Position numbers and translations under genes: made by a program. A DNA stretch of 64,000 nt, taken from contig JAYKKI010000076.1 of NCBI GenBank assembly GCA_039881145.1, positions 9,665,001 through 9,729,000 of the forward strand, given 5' to 3'. The notes beneath the pieces were generated by a model. The model was not told the DNA's origin and did no database searches. It was given only the letters and a program-made list of their open reading frames with translations. Origin of the DNA: Druceiella hillmani (taxonomy: Eukaryota > Arthropoda > Insecta > Lepidoptera > Hepialidae). Positions 1 to 12,199 of the stretch are shown piece after piece (the stretch's first letter is position 1; the number at the start of each line of letters is the position of its first letter).

Positions 1-994
1 ATATTCGAAAATAATTTGACTATCTGTGTCTAACCTTTCTTATATATATGTAGACGTGCCCAATATTTTAAAAATTGTATATATCAGTTTATTTATTTTC
101 TTAATATTTTTTTTTATCGTAGTAGAGTATTAGTACTTCTTTTGAAAATATTAATCCCGACTGTTTCCCTCACAAGGCACTTCACACTTTGATTTGTTAT
201 AGCATAATTATCAGGATAGTCTAAACCCTTTATAATGCTCTTCTTTATCTATTAATTTTGTATTCTAATTTTCTGTGCTATATATGGAAAAGGCCCGCTT
301 TTATTCAAACCATTGTCTAACAAAATTGTGGGTAGTTAGAGATTAAAATCAGTAAGAGGTGTTTTACTTTATATGTTTTACCAATACATAGTATCTTACC
401 TAGCCTGTTAATAATTTATTAATTTTTTCATAGACAATTTATTTATCTTAGGCACTACGTACCATTTGATATGTAGTGCTTGATTGACTGAAAGAGATTG
501 CTCACAAGAATTAAGTTTACCTAATCTACAGGTATGCATTGGAGTCTTATAAAAAGTATACATATAATTCATAAGGTAATATTAAAAAAAAATAATTGCG
601 TCAGCTGTTCAATATATTATAATAAAGATAACATTACGAATCTTAAATAGGCCAATTTTGTGTCAGGTATACAATTTTGTATAAAAAATTACGTAGTCTA
701 CCCGTAATTTGAAGATATACAAAATGATAATCAGTCGAAGACAGGTAAATTTATAGTTAAGTCATAATTAATATAATTAAGTAATCAGCTGCAATAAGTT
801 GCAATTTTAGTTAACAACATAATTTTTTTTAATAACAACATGTCATGGACCATATGTTTAATTATTAAGACGGGTAACAAAATAAGTAACAACATTCCTG
901 CAAAGTAAACCAATACGGGTGCCACCAACTTGCGTAGCGAATCGTTGCGATAAGTGGCCTCGAGGGGAATTTTAATCTGGGCCGGTTTACTTAC
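1..994. other. Non-coding, AT-rich
   Basis: I see no gene or recognisable element here. GC content rises from about 890 onward, toward the two candidate exons that follow. Confidence 0.5.
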
Positions 995-1084
995 GCGATC
1001 AACATGTATTGAACGAGAATATTTTCGTGATCCAGCATATGCCGATCAAGAAATATCCACGGGCCCATACAAGTTATCAAGAAA
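995..1084 (-). CDS. Candidate internal exon, unknown protein
   Basis: This is a 90-base block of near-balanced composition in AT-rich surroundings. Read on the minus strand it is preceded by a pyrimidine-rich tract ending in AG (around 1085-1100) and followed by a consensus donor GTAAGT (989-994). Only one of the three frames is open throughout, giving 29 codons (phase 1 start) that include the residues MGPWIFLDRHML. I do not recognise the product. No partner exon was found in the window on this strand. It could also be a chance open stretch inside a promoter region for the plus-strand frame at 1218. Confidence 0.2.
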
Positions 1085-1217
1085 CTAAAGAGGAGGAAGA
1101 CTCGCTTTAAGAATCTATAATGGCTGATTAAATTTAAACTTAATTTATAAATAACTTTAACGTACATATTCTACTTCCACAGTAGTTTCTCAGACGCTCA
1201 GAGTTTTTCAGACTGTC

Positions 1218-1447
1218 ATGGGTCGGCCCATATGTGCTTTAGTTTATTACACGAAATATTTGGAAACAGATTTAGTTAATTCGTCCTATGTCGGTATGCA
1301 ATGTGAAGCTAGCAATTTCACAGCGAGTGAATTAAAATGCGTATTAATTTATTATTTCGATTATTGTTTCGATGATGTGAGTTTCAAAATTTTGGATAGT
1401 CCAGCTGCTATCAGTGATAGTTTTAAAACCATAATGAATCTACTAAG
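1218..1447 (+). CDS. Candidate first exon, unknown protein
   Basis: A 78-codon frame starts at an ATG (1218) and stays open to a stop just past a possible splice donor (AAG followed by GTACT at 1448). Translation contains three Cys in a Cys-rich middle part (near residues 28, 41 and 50) and no clear signal peptide. A GC-richer stretch at 890-1110 lies directly upstream, as a promoter might. Plus-strand LRR pseudogene sequence begins 2.6 kb downstream, so this could be the 5' exon of such a gene, but no sequence feature proves that link. It may equally be a random open frame. Confidence 0.25.
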
Positions 1448-4029
1448 GTACTAGTTTCCAAAATATAATTTAAAAGAAAAATTTTTAGCAATATCCAATT
1501 ATAATTACAATAAACATTTTAGTGGAAAGTAAATCATTGTACGAAATAATGTTTTTAAGAGAAAACTTAAACAAAGAAATTACAGACGTTGGTTATCCAA
1601 TTTTTTTGACATTTTTTGCATAGAAATGGAGTTAATAATAGTAAACATTTTTAGTATACGTACTTAAAGGACAACAATAAAACTCTTGTGATAAAATTTA
1701 ATTTCCTTATTCGGTTTTATCCAACAATTGTTTTTGCTATGTTTGTGCAGTTTTATATGTAAATTTATTCCATCTATCAATATTTTAAATATTTTTGAAA
1801 CGGGTATGCTTAATTTTATTAAAAACACAGTCCAATAGAGCGGATTGATAGTCAAAAATTAGCACAACTTATATAAAAAAGGTTTTATTTACATATTCTA
1901 AAACTATTTTGCTATTAATATTAAGCAACATAATTTTAATTTGGAAACGTGGATAATATTTTTGGTTATTTTTGGTAAAATCATATATTCATTAAATAAA
2001 ATTACCATTATTATTATCATCATCGAAGTATTAGCCCGCTTACTTGCATCTGGTTATGTGACCCATCAACTGGGCGTGAGCGAAAGGCGAAGCTAGGCAT
2101 AGCAGCTAAGCAACGCATGAATGTTTCCATACAGAGCATATTTTTTTATTGTTATATTTTATTTCATTTTTGCAAAAAAATTCATTGAGTAATATACGCT
2201 TAGCAATATTTTATCGAAATTATTAGGAGTTTGTTTAAAGAAAAAATATATTAATAATATAGCACATAATGAAGTTGACCAAGTAATTGGTCAGTCATAT
2301 AAATTTTGCGCTTCTCATTGTGATTTCCAACATTTAAATGCGTACAAGGCAATAAATATGATAAAGTAGGTATTTGGTACAACAATGAAATTACGTAAAT
2401 AAAATGCGCTCAGAAATATATAACATTTCCTTTCTAATACTGGCTCCTAAAATTACCGGACCATCGACAACATATTTTCTATATATAATTTTTAGATCCG
2501 TGACATTAGATTTTTTTTCAATCAGCATAATTAGTTATGGATAAGACTTATATACAAACTAATTACAATTCATAATATCCTTTGTCTACAATTCATAAGT
2601 TTCAACAATTTTGTGATTGAATTGAAAAGGAACCGATTCAGCTTCAATCTCTTAAACTTTTTTCTCGTGACAGAAAACTACTAAATTACTATTAACGTAT
2701 TAATATATTGAGGGTCATATTCTATAATTACCACAATTCAGACAAATATTTAAAGAATAGAAAGAAAGCAAAACAGGATTTTTGAAATTTCCAAAAAATA
2801 TTTAATAAATTTAAGAGAGAGAAAGTATTGCCCACTGAAGGTGAACATCACTTTAGAGAATTCTAAAGAACACGGAAAACAAGCAAGAATATTTACTTGT
2901 AGCACTATGCATCGTATCAGACATAATATGTTATTATCGTAACCGGGTTTTCGAAAGGCATTAGTATTCTCTGACAGCACTTTATAGGATAAAATACCAC
3001 TCGCTATAAAACCCCAATGAAAATTTCAATTAACAAATTGTGATGTTGTATGATTTAGTAAACATTCGCAGATTGAAATTATAACACGGAAACGAAAATG
3101 TGCATTAAATATAAAGGTGCATAGTATTATGTAGTTTATTATTTGAATCAATAAATATATTTGAAATTAAATTATTAGTCCATAAAATTTCAGGGCATAG
3201 TGTAAATATCTTGTAATTAGTTTCACAAGCTATATTCTTGTAAAACTAATTTGTATATTATTAAATACAAGAGTATTCACTTTTTCCGTGCGTTTCCACA
3301 TTTATATTATAACACCAGTACGTACTCATCACATCGATTCTTTTCTAATGGTAACTCTTTAAAGAATTCCGGAAACGTATTCTGTTGCATTATTGATTCT
3401 CAAGTTTTCATATCCCAAGTAAAAATTGTAAAAGTTACGCATTCGTTAAGCATTCGTCATTTTTAAGATAAAATATAGGTCATTATTATTGTAATTAGGA
3501 TTTCGTCACTTACATAAATTTATCTTAAATGTTTGATAAAAAATAAAACAAAATTACACTTTTGATTTTAAGACGCGAATATAAATAGAATTTTAACAGA
3601 ACAGTATCTTTACGTCTATAATAAGAAAATACAATTTTACATCGTGCTGATTAGGAGAAAATAATAAGAAAATAAATTATCATCGTGCTCTTTGTATATG
3701 CTGGTTGGCTCATATAAAACTGTATCATTTGGTAATAAAAATTGCATGTTAGTCGTGTATAAAATTTGTTTCAGGTCAATGGCAGCGTTTTTATTCCCAG
3801 TTTTATTACTCAAAATACGGAAGTCTGATGGCGAATGTGATACTAGAAGATTTAAATCAAGTGTAGCTCTTTCGACGCCGTTTAAACAACCAAGTGAACA
3901 TAACAACAATTCATCCCACTAATACGTACAATAGGGATACCTAACAATAAAAGAGTTACCAACATTACAAAACCTCTTTCACGATCAGTATAATTTTAAA
4001 AATACATTGGTCATTAAAGAGATTTTGTG
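1448..4029. other. Non-coding, no feature recognised
   Basis: About 2.6 kb of AT-rich sequence. Short open frames on both strands have no recognisable domain and look random. Confidence 0.5.
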
Positions 4030-4900
4030 ATGTTGGGTTTGTAAATTCTGTGAACATAAAAATAATTAATTTATACAAATACTTGTTAAAGAAATTTAAT
4101 ATTGTTTCTTTGCATAGAGCAAGTAAACTAGTCAGTTTAGATATATCTAAAAATAATATATCCAACCTGATGGGTTGTGTTGTAAGTGGCGATCTGCTGT
4201 ACAGCTATCGGTCACTAGTTCAACGTCCGGATGAGTTTTAATAGATCCTTGATTTGAGTCCTAATAACGTAAAAAAAAAAACTAGAAGATACCGCCTTAT
4301 TGAGCGTAAGTAACATTCGAAGGCTTAGGTGAACTCCAAGTGTTGGATATTTCTCTTAACTTTTTTAAAGAACCAATGTGGTGCTCTTTGAAGCATATTG
4401 ATTAGAATATTTAGATATGTATTTTAACTGTTTTACTACATTTCAAAGGTAAAACTTGATTATCTTAACTTTTTTTAAAGGTGCCAGTTTACAGAAAAAT
4501 AGTTGAAACTCCCTGCAACCTGGCATGTCTGTAGCGCACACTCATTTAGAACGACTCAATTTCATTAAAAATATTTTTTTTTTAAATAAAAATGACGTTA
4601 AATATAATTTAAATCTTCGGAACATAGGTTTATGTTTCATTAATTTTCAGAATGAACAATTTAGTTCGAAATTATTTTTTATCTCAGTATCATTTAAAAT
4701 AACGGTAAAAGGTAAAAGTTGCCAAATGGTTTGGTTAATGAATATTTAAATGCACTGTGCCGCGTCACTAGTTTCTACTATTCTCATCAATACATCACTA
4801 GTGTCAAAAACAAAACGTTTACTGGTGCAAATAATTTAAAATGTTACTTTTGAATTATAACTTAATTTATACGATAGAGTTGAACGCTTTTGCACCGACA
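4030..4900 (+). pseudogene. LRR (Toll-receptor-like) pseudogene, copy 1
   Basis: Several leucine-rich repeats can be read in changing frames on the plus strand. At about 4117-4170 the translation gives LVSLDISKNNISNL, a textbook LRR core. At about 4320-4365 it gives a GLGELQVLDIS segment, at 4545-4570 HLERLNF, and at about 4760-4850 a piece ending FTGANNLKML. Stops and frameshifts separate these pieces, so the gene is dead. The order and spacing match a second copy at 6990-7690, including non-LRR sequence near 4190-4290, so the two arose by duplication. The family (extracellular LRR domains of Toll, chaoptin and similar receptors) is known. The exact parent gene is not resolved, and no TIR or membrane segment is visible. 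Confidence 0.55.
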
Positions 4901-6231
4901 ATCGATCTTCTACTTAAGTTACTATTGGTCATGATATTCCATGTAATCTAATATGTGTTCCGCCCAATTGTGAAACGTGATGTTACGATATCTGTAGTTA
5001 TGGGGAATTTTAGTATAGGTTTTAGTGAAAATAAATTAATATTGTGTGAATTAAACCAGCATTTTACGTTTAGGTAATTGGCAAGTGGATGAGATTTCGT
5101 TTGTTTTTTTAGTAATATCAATTATGGAACATCGATTATTTACGTATGAAAGTTCATCTTTATGGATCTGGCATAGCAGATTGACTATTTACTTAACATG
5201 GTAAACACAATAAACCACACTGTTACTTGCACAACATGTTTAATAAATTTAATGAAATCTACGACTATTCTTAAGTTAAGGAAATTATTATATGATCAAT
5301 TGGCTTAATCAGAGCGATTTTAAAATTCCATAGTGAAAAGAAACGCTTATAAGTTGATTATGTTCGTTCGACCGCCTGTTCTTCCTTCGGTCTGACTGTC
5401 TGTCGCAGCCTCGCAGTTCTTATATTGTTAAACTCATATTGCAAATTTATGTTGCATTTGGATGCAAGTTAACAAGCAGTAGAATTTTTTTTAACTCAAC
5501 TTTGCATAAATGAATTTGAAAAAAAATGGACGCAAAGTTAAAATGAAACTCGCGCGTTTTTTTTTTATATTACAATATTAGTGTATATTAAAATGCAATT
5601 TTGTGCAAATTAAATAAAGAAAAGTTCACATTAATAGCAATACTTTGGTTTCTTTAAAAATTATTAATTCTAGCTAAGTTTCAAACTCGGAATATTGAAT
5701 TAAAAAAGGTTCAAGATAGATGATCAACTCGACATATGTAACTGAATTAAAAGGAAGCCACTGTTACTATGTTTTAGAAGATGACACCAAATAATTTAGA
5801 AATGCATAAGAGGATTTTCGAAACGAGTTTTAAGACAATTTTGAAAACGGTTCTTGAAAAATCGGCATCTACCGCGTAAAGATGCTTAGTAATTTTTCAT
5901 AAATGGTTATTCCAAAATTGACGGAGCTAGTCGTCGCAACTCCAATGGCCAATAGCAGAACTAGTAGTATCAACCGTAGTACTAACGACATAGAAGCCAA
6001 CTTGTCGATCGTTCTTTGACTGCTTTAAATTGTGACTAAGTCGTAGTTAGCAATGATATTCTCGAATATAAATGTAAAAAAGACCTAATTGTCACCTTTA
6101 TAGTTTAATTTATTTTCATTTTATACTTAAGTTTGATTTAAATGAGGCGAAAAACAGTTTCAAAATATAATAATAATTTTCAAAAATTTAAAAAAAAAAA
6201 ATTTGCAAAGACGGATTAAACCCAATTATGG
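4901..6231. other. Non-coding, no feature recognised
   Basis: AT-rich sequence between the first LRR remnant and the TA tract. I see no coding or repeat signal beyond short A/T runs. Confidence 0.5.
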
Positions 6232-6307
<76 letters not shown>

Positions 6308-6350
6308 TATATATATACATATATATATACATATATATGTTTTCATATAT
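6232..6350. repeat. (TA)n microsatellite
   Basis: A nearly pure TA run of about 65 bases, then interrupted TA/CA up to the small element at 6354. Open frames through it are artefacts of the repeat. Confidence 0.9.
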
Positions 6351-6353
6351 GTA

Positions 6354-6665
6354 CACGGTGTCCAGGTATACGTGTCGGAGAAATAAAAACGTCGTCAATA
6401 TTCGTCGAGTGAAAAGTAGTTTCGTTTAAATAAAATATAAAAAATGTTTAGATTGTCGTTAAAATAAAATATAAAAAATGACTTCTTCAAAAAATTTTAA
6501 ATAATATTCATAATTATTGGTCACCTTTTTCGTACACACGATACTTGGGCATATTATTCAGTGCCGCTCAGGAGAATAACCCCCGAACAGCAGCGAAGAC
6601 ATCTATCTCCCCGGGTAAGCAACACGCTACGGGTAAATATAGGATGTATCCGACACTTATTCTCA

Positions 6666-6668
<3 letters not shown>
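6354..6668. mobile_element. Small TIR element (MITE-like) between two TA tracts
   Basis: The left end reads CACGGTGTCC followed by a conserved stretch to about 6394. The same terminal sequence, inverted, ends the mariner remnant at 24289. The right end (6641-6668), read on the minus strand, resembles the inner part of that terminal repeat (GAATAAGTGTCGGATA) but lacks the outermost bases, which are replaced by TA repeats. An internal block near 6535 (ACACGATACTT) is also shared with 24103. This fits a non-autonomous Tc1/mariner-type element about 315 bp long inserted at TA. The family name is not known to me. Confidence 0.5.
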
Positions 6669-6743
<75 letters not shown>

Positions 6744-6746
6744 TTG
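6669..6746. repeat. (TA)n microsatellite
   Basis: A second TA run of about 70 bases abutting the right end of the small element. Together with the run at 6232 it suggests insertion into, or expansion from, the TA target. Confidence 0.9.
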
Positions 6747-6989
6747 TGTATTTCTCTGTTAATTTATTTGTTACTAGCAACATATTTAGTGACACGGTAC
6801 GTTCTACCGGGCATGTTACCAAATTTCGTGGATATCAACTCTTCACTATCATTAGTGGGGAGCGTATTACGTAGAACACTGTTATTTCCTATAAAGTTAT
6901 TAAGAAATGAAAGTGTTTAGTAAATAATTTATGGTCTCATTATATTTAATAAGTCTAAAAAAATCATATGCATTTCATTAGTATAAAAT

Positions 6990-7690
6990 TGATATATGTG
7001 ACGATCAGCCGCATAAGTTCGGGTCACGCATTCAAAATGCCGGTGAGTTTTAAAAGACTCCTGACTTGAGTACCAACAATATAAAAAACTAGGAGATGAT
7101 GGTTTCAATACATTTCGCAATCTATAAATATTGGGTCTGGCACACAATCACCTAATCAGTATAAATTCTGTAACATTCCAACTTGTAGACAAGCTCCAGG
7201 TTTTGAATCTTTCTTTTAAATGTTTTCAAGATTTGATGAACGCTGCTTTTTTAAAGGTTTTCAATATGCAGAAAAACAGTTTAAACTCGCTGCATCCAGA
7301 TTTATTCGCACCGCACACTGGTTTGGAGAGACTCAATTTAAGCCGAAATAATTTGGGTGATTCTTTTGATGAAACGATCTTTAGGTTTAATATCAATCTT
7401 CATTGTTTAGAATTATCCTTCATTTGAAATAAGTAAATTAGTTCAAAATGCTTTTTTATCACTAAAGTTATAAGTATTTAAAATAACAGGTAATAGGTAG
7501 TTTCGTGGTTTAATAAAAGTATACATCAATGGACTGAGTCTCGTTACGAATCTCGATTTGTCACACCAGTATTGCTAATATTGAAAACAATATATTAACT
7601 GGAGCAAACAGTTCAAAATTTTCAGATTTGACTAATTATTTAGAAGAGCATATTCTCATTGTTGTCCCATAGAATTTGGTTAGGACTAAA
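6990..7690 (+). pseudogene. LRR (Toll-receptor-like) pseudogene, copy 2
   Basis: From about 7107 the frame reads NTFRNL, then one stop, then ILGLAHNHL and LQVLNLS, and after about 7290 DLFAPHTGLERLNLSRNNL and HCLELS. This is at least four LRR units of about 24 residues. The frame then breaks near 7425. LRR-like sequence resumes in other frames at 7530-7640, with TNLDLSHQ and then NIENNILTGANS. One in-frame stop at 7128 and several frameshifts show that it is a pseudogene. It is colinear with copy 1 about 2.9 kb upstream but better preserved. The product would have been an extracellular ligand-binding LRR domain of a receptor. No signal peptide, membrane segment or TIR domain is visible. Confidence 0.6.
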
Positions 7691-7704
7691 CTATAAAAAT
7701 TTAA

Positions 7705-8480
7705 AGTATACCATAGAATTCTTCAACAAAAAACAAAACCGGTCCTATCTCCGTCAGTTTTTCTGTTTTAAGTGTTATACCCTCACGTGATTCCATAAAT
7801 ATTTGGTTAGAATGTGACTAGTTAAATTGAAAGTATGGAATTCCTATATAATGGACAGAATATACTCTATCTACGACAATAGTTAACCGTGAATTAGGAT
7901 TTTTTTTTATTTGGAAGAGTATACCACCAGTATGATCTCATGAAAATTTTCTTTAAATTTTAATGTGAATGTTGAAGGTATACCGTATAACTCCTTAATA
8001 ATGAATAGCACAGAGATTTTCAATCGATTTGAATGGTTATTTTTTTTATTTTGGACTGTATATCTTCAGTGTGACCCCGTGAAAATTTGTTCAGAATTTG
8101 TCTATGGGAATTAAAGATATACCATAGATGTCCTCAAAAATGAACAATATAGGTCTTATCGGAAATAAGAACTATCTTTTTTTTTGCTGAATTGGATTTG
8201 ATTGAATTTGGTAGGGTATACTTTCAATATTTTCTTATGAAAATCTAAATAGAGTTTGACCACAACATTTCAGGTAAATGGCACATTTGCCGTGATCAAA
8301 GTTGGATGACATAGATTTAGAGGTAACGTGATTTTGATATTTTTAATGTTTTAACATGACCGAGAAAAAATATTTTTTTTCCTTATAAAATTCTGGGTAG
8401 AATGATGGAACCGGAAGATGGTGACAGGAATTCGTCAATGATGAGAAGTAATTAATCGAATTTGGGTTTATTTTGACTAG
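7705..8480. repeat. Degenerate tandem repeat, unit ~125-155 bp
   Basis: Five or six diverged units begin near 7707, 7832, 7976, 8116, about 8272 and about 8425. Shared landmarks are a TATACCATAGAATTC-like start, a following segment ATGAACAATATAGGTC-like, then a T-run and a TTGGTTAGAATGTGA-like segment. They directly follow LRR copy 2. Confidence 0.55.
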
Positions 8481-9324
8481 ACTTAACGTAAGCAAGAAAG
8501 TAACAAAGTAATAGGGTGAGTATATACAGGTAAATATAAAGGCGTGAAGCAGCTAAGATATTAGTATACAGACACAAAAGTCAATAAGTATAAGTATTAA
8601 CAAATGCATGAAGTAATGAAAACATCAGATCCTAATGGATTAAACACTAGTATTTTCATTATTTTGCACTTTTAATGCCTCTTATTCGGGGGTTATTTGA
8701 AGTCGATTCGATTTTTTTTAAGCTTTATTGCAGGGTTTTATTTTTGTTATTTAGTGCAAATAAATGTTTTTTTTTACCAGATTGAATAAAGTATTGAATA
8801 ATGGCCAAAGTCACTGTTATGACACTTCTTCCTGTTTATAGCATTGTAGTTCTATATTTCGTTTTTCACCTTCAATTAAGTATTTTGTTCCGAGCTCTTT
8901 TCAGTTTTTTTTCATCAACTTCCACGTATTCAAGAGCATCTAACATAAAAACAATTTGGAAAGTACTTCTTTATCATTGCCGTTTACTGGCAAGAATGAA
9001 CATAAAATTGCCTTTCTATAAAATATATATAATTTTTTTAATCAAGCAATATAGTACAGATAATTAACTAGAGAAACGACACACTTTTACTGAGACCGAC
9101 TTTAATTAAGAGATGCGGAAATGCGTCTCTGTTTATAAATTCCATCTTGAAATTTTCTCTCTCGGGATAAATATGTTTTTTTATGGTACAAGAAAGAAAA
9201 CATTTTGGCATTTTTAAAGTATGATATATAACGTTTTTTGACATTACCCCAAAATAACTAAGTTCCCCTATAGCATTCACACAAATATTAGGGTTATTCG
9301 GCCGATTAGTTAAATAATCTATCA
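8481..9324. other. Non-coding, no feature recognised
   Basis: AT-rich. An 88-codon frame at 8801 with hydrophobic stretches has no recognisable domain, and I do not call it a gene. Confidence 0.45.
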
Positions 9325-10020
9325 TTGAGTTTTTCTGTGTGTAGTGTAATAACTTCAAAGGTAACAACTCGCATTTATATCCTCATTCACCTGCATCGGC
9401 AACGAAATCTAAATAGTAGTTGCACTTTCCCCAAATTTAATTCACAAAAAAGGTGCTGCTCAGAATTAAAAAATTACCTTATGAAGTTGAGAGTTTTAAA
9501 GCTCAATGTTTTCAGTGACTATATCATACCAGAGATAATAATATTAGAACTATTATTAAAGGTGCAAATATTATAAATTTGAATTTCATTACTTCAAAAA
9601 CTAAGGAAAACTTTTTCTATCGTTTTTATATATAATAAATATTTGTAGCAAATTAGAAAACTTCCAAAGAAAGATATATTTGATAGCAAATGGGAACGAA
9701 ATTTAAATAGTAATTGCATTCACCTAAAATTTAATTCACAAAAAAGGTGCTGCTTAGAATTAAAAAATGACCTTAAGAAATTGAGAGCTGTATAGTTCAA
9801 TGTTTTCAGTGAATATATCATAGCACAGATAATATCAGAACTATTATTAATGGTACAAATGTCATAAATTTGAATTTCATAACTTCGAAAAGTAAGGAAA
9901 AACTTTTTCTATTATTTTTATATTTAATAAATATTTGTAGCAAATTAGAAAACTTCTAAAGAAAGGTATATTCGACAGTAATAGAAAATTTATTGATCCC
10001 AAGTTTATAATTATCTCCGT
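9325..10020 (+). pseudogene. LRR-like pseudogene fragment, copy 3
   Basis: Plus-strand translation gives LRR-like strings in shifting frames: LKNYLMKLRVLKLNVFS near 9462-9513, a segment with KENFF near 9605-9620, and KLENF followed by a degraded DLF/IFDS-type LRR start near 9655-9690. All recur in the second tandem unit. A repeat period of 294 bases equals 98 codons, or four LRRs of 24-25 residues, which supports a coding origin. Stops and frameshifts are frequent. The call is weaker than for copies 1 and 2. Confidence 0.35.
9401..9985. repeat. Two-unit tandem duplication, period 294 bp
   Basis: Unit 1 starts at 9401 and unit 2 at 9695 (both with AACGAAAT). The units match over nearly their full length with scattered substitutions and small indels. 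Confidence 0.8.
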
Positions 10021-12199
10021 CGGATTAAAAGTACTGAAATTTGTGTAGGTCAGTTTACATTTGTATTTTTAAACAATCTACAATTTTCTCAATTTCATTT
10101 ATGTTATTGATTTTTATGAAAAACATATACACAGGCATATGATTACCTTTATCATTCTATCAGCCCACATTATATGCTTTGTAAGTTAATTACTTGTAAG
10201 TTCGGGCCCCAAGAGATAAATTCCTAACAAGGTGCCTTAGGAACTTATTAAATAGTAATAACGACGTACTTACAAAGAATTTCCTAAAATGTATATGTAC
10301 TACCGGAAAAGGTTAACATTTTAAAGCAGTTATCTGTATTTTCCATTGTAATTAGAATTCAGCATACGCCAAATTCTTGGTTTGTTAACTTTGGACATAC
10401 CTATAGATTATTTCTTTGTTACTTCGAAAGAATGTATCCTCATATTAAACATTATTGTCGAATGGGTACAGTTATCGCATGCGTTCTCTAGTAAATGATA
10501 TATCTGGGATAAAATACTTCACCGATATGTGTAAAATTCTGATAATAAAATATCATAGCTCATGCATATATCATAGAGCCTATGAAAAAAAATTTTCATT
10601 TCATTGACTCTCAATCGTAAAATATTTCTCGGGCTTCTCAATCGCTGGTTATTATCGTCACAGTAGATTATTTCATCATTAACATATTGTGTTGATGTTT
10701 TCGAAGAAACCTATGTGATAACGTAGCTTTTCCTTAATATTATCTTTAAAAGTCACCCAGCTCTATATAATTGTACAATTATTCACGAGATATTCATATT
10801 AACTGAAATAATTATTAAATAACAAAGCGATGAATATCAAATATGCAAGTGTGCCTTTCTGTTTTAATTAAGCGAGAATCAAGCTTAATATGCAAACCAT
10901 TTAGGTTTGCATATTAAGCTTTGATAAATCAACCAGTGATTGCCTAAATTTTACAGATCGGTGATCATGCGTGAAATAGTCTATAATTTGTTAGAACGAT
11001 AATTAATTTTGTGTTAAATAAACTTTTTGCTTTGAAGTAGGAATTTTTGAACTGAAAACTTCTTTAGGTGCGTTGAGCGATTTTTGGTATGGAGAAATTT
11101 TAGGGGTTCGCGTCACCGATATGCTACAATAGCGGTATATCTCTATCTGTAAGGGGTTATGTGTTGTACAATATTAGTATTGTGTGTATCTACACAAGTA
11201 AAATTAAGTTGACTACTTGGGAAGTTCAATGTGTGTATATTGGGCATTGTTCAAATTGTGTTTATTTTAATTGTTCAATTGTACGACAACTGTGCAGTAC
11301 AATAGTGAGTTTTACATATATTAATATCTTATTTGTAATTTGAATTTACAAACTACGAAATATTAATTTTTGTTACTACAATTATTTGAAAATTAAAAAA
11401 AACACTGCCATTTCACAGTTACACATTTCTATTTCTGACGGTTTGTCTTTGATTTCAATGCTGCCTATTTTTTTACAGAATACTGTAAATGTAACGTATC
11501 AATGCAAAATAAAACTTATAGAAAAATCAAGCATGTCAATTGATTCTTAAATAGATTTAAAATTAAAATCTACAAAGATTTACATGTAATAAAAATCAAT
11601 ATAAAAAAGTATATGCCAAGTGGTTTACGTCATTAAATAAATATGAAACTAATTAGAATGATTAATATTACGTAATGACTAAAATAATATTTAATTACGA
11701 TTTTCTAATGCATGGTAGTATAGTTGAAAAGTATTCATGAAACAGTATTAAGAGTTAGTAAAACAGGCGAATCGTGTCTGCAATGAATTAGCTCTATGGC
11801 TCCTGTGGATACTTGAAACTGTAGATAGTCTCTATCAATTGCGAATCCCAGATTTTGTAAAAACGTACTAAATTAAAGACAAGAAATATTAAATAGGAAG
11901 GCGTTCTATTTAATATTATTTATAAAAATTTCTCCTAATATTTTCCATATAATTATAGAAATAATATGTAACTTAGATTTTATTTGTGCAGTACACGATA
12001 ATGAATATGCTAATGAATTTGAAATCGAAAATGAAACTTTTACATTTCAATGGATGCTGTTTTGAATATTAAATCTTCTCCAAAATATTTTCAATACGAT
12101 TTCATAATTTCAAATAAATTTTTTTTGGTTTTTTTATCAACAAATATATATCCCATTTCAACATCAAATGTCGAGATAAAGAGTTCTTAGGATTATGTA
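10021..12199. other. Non-coding, one hairpin
   Basis: No coding signal. The only notable structure is the perfect hairpin at 10881-10921. Confidence 0.5.
10881..10921. repeat. Perfect 18-bp inverted repeat, 5-nt loop
   Basis: Left arm 10881-10898 (AAGCTTAATATGCAAACC), spacer ATTTA, right arm 10904-10921 the exact reverse complement. No coding or terminator context is visible. Confidence 0.9.

Noticed and set aside
6203..6874. Open frames rich in Ile and Tyr across the TA tracts
   Set aside because: Translation of (TA)n gives endless Ile-Tyr; no other protein signal.
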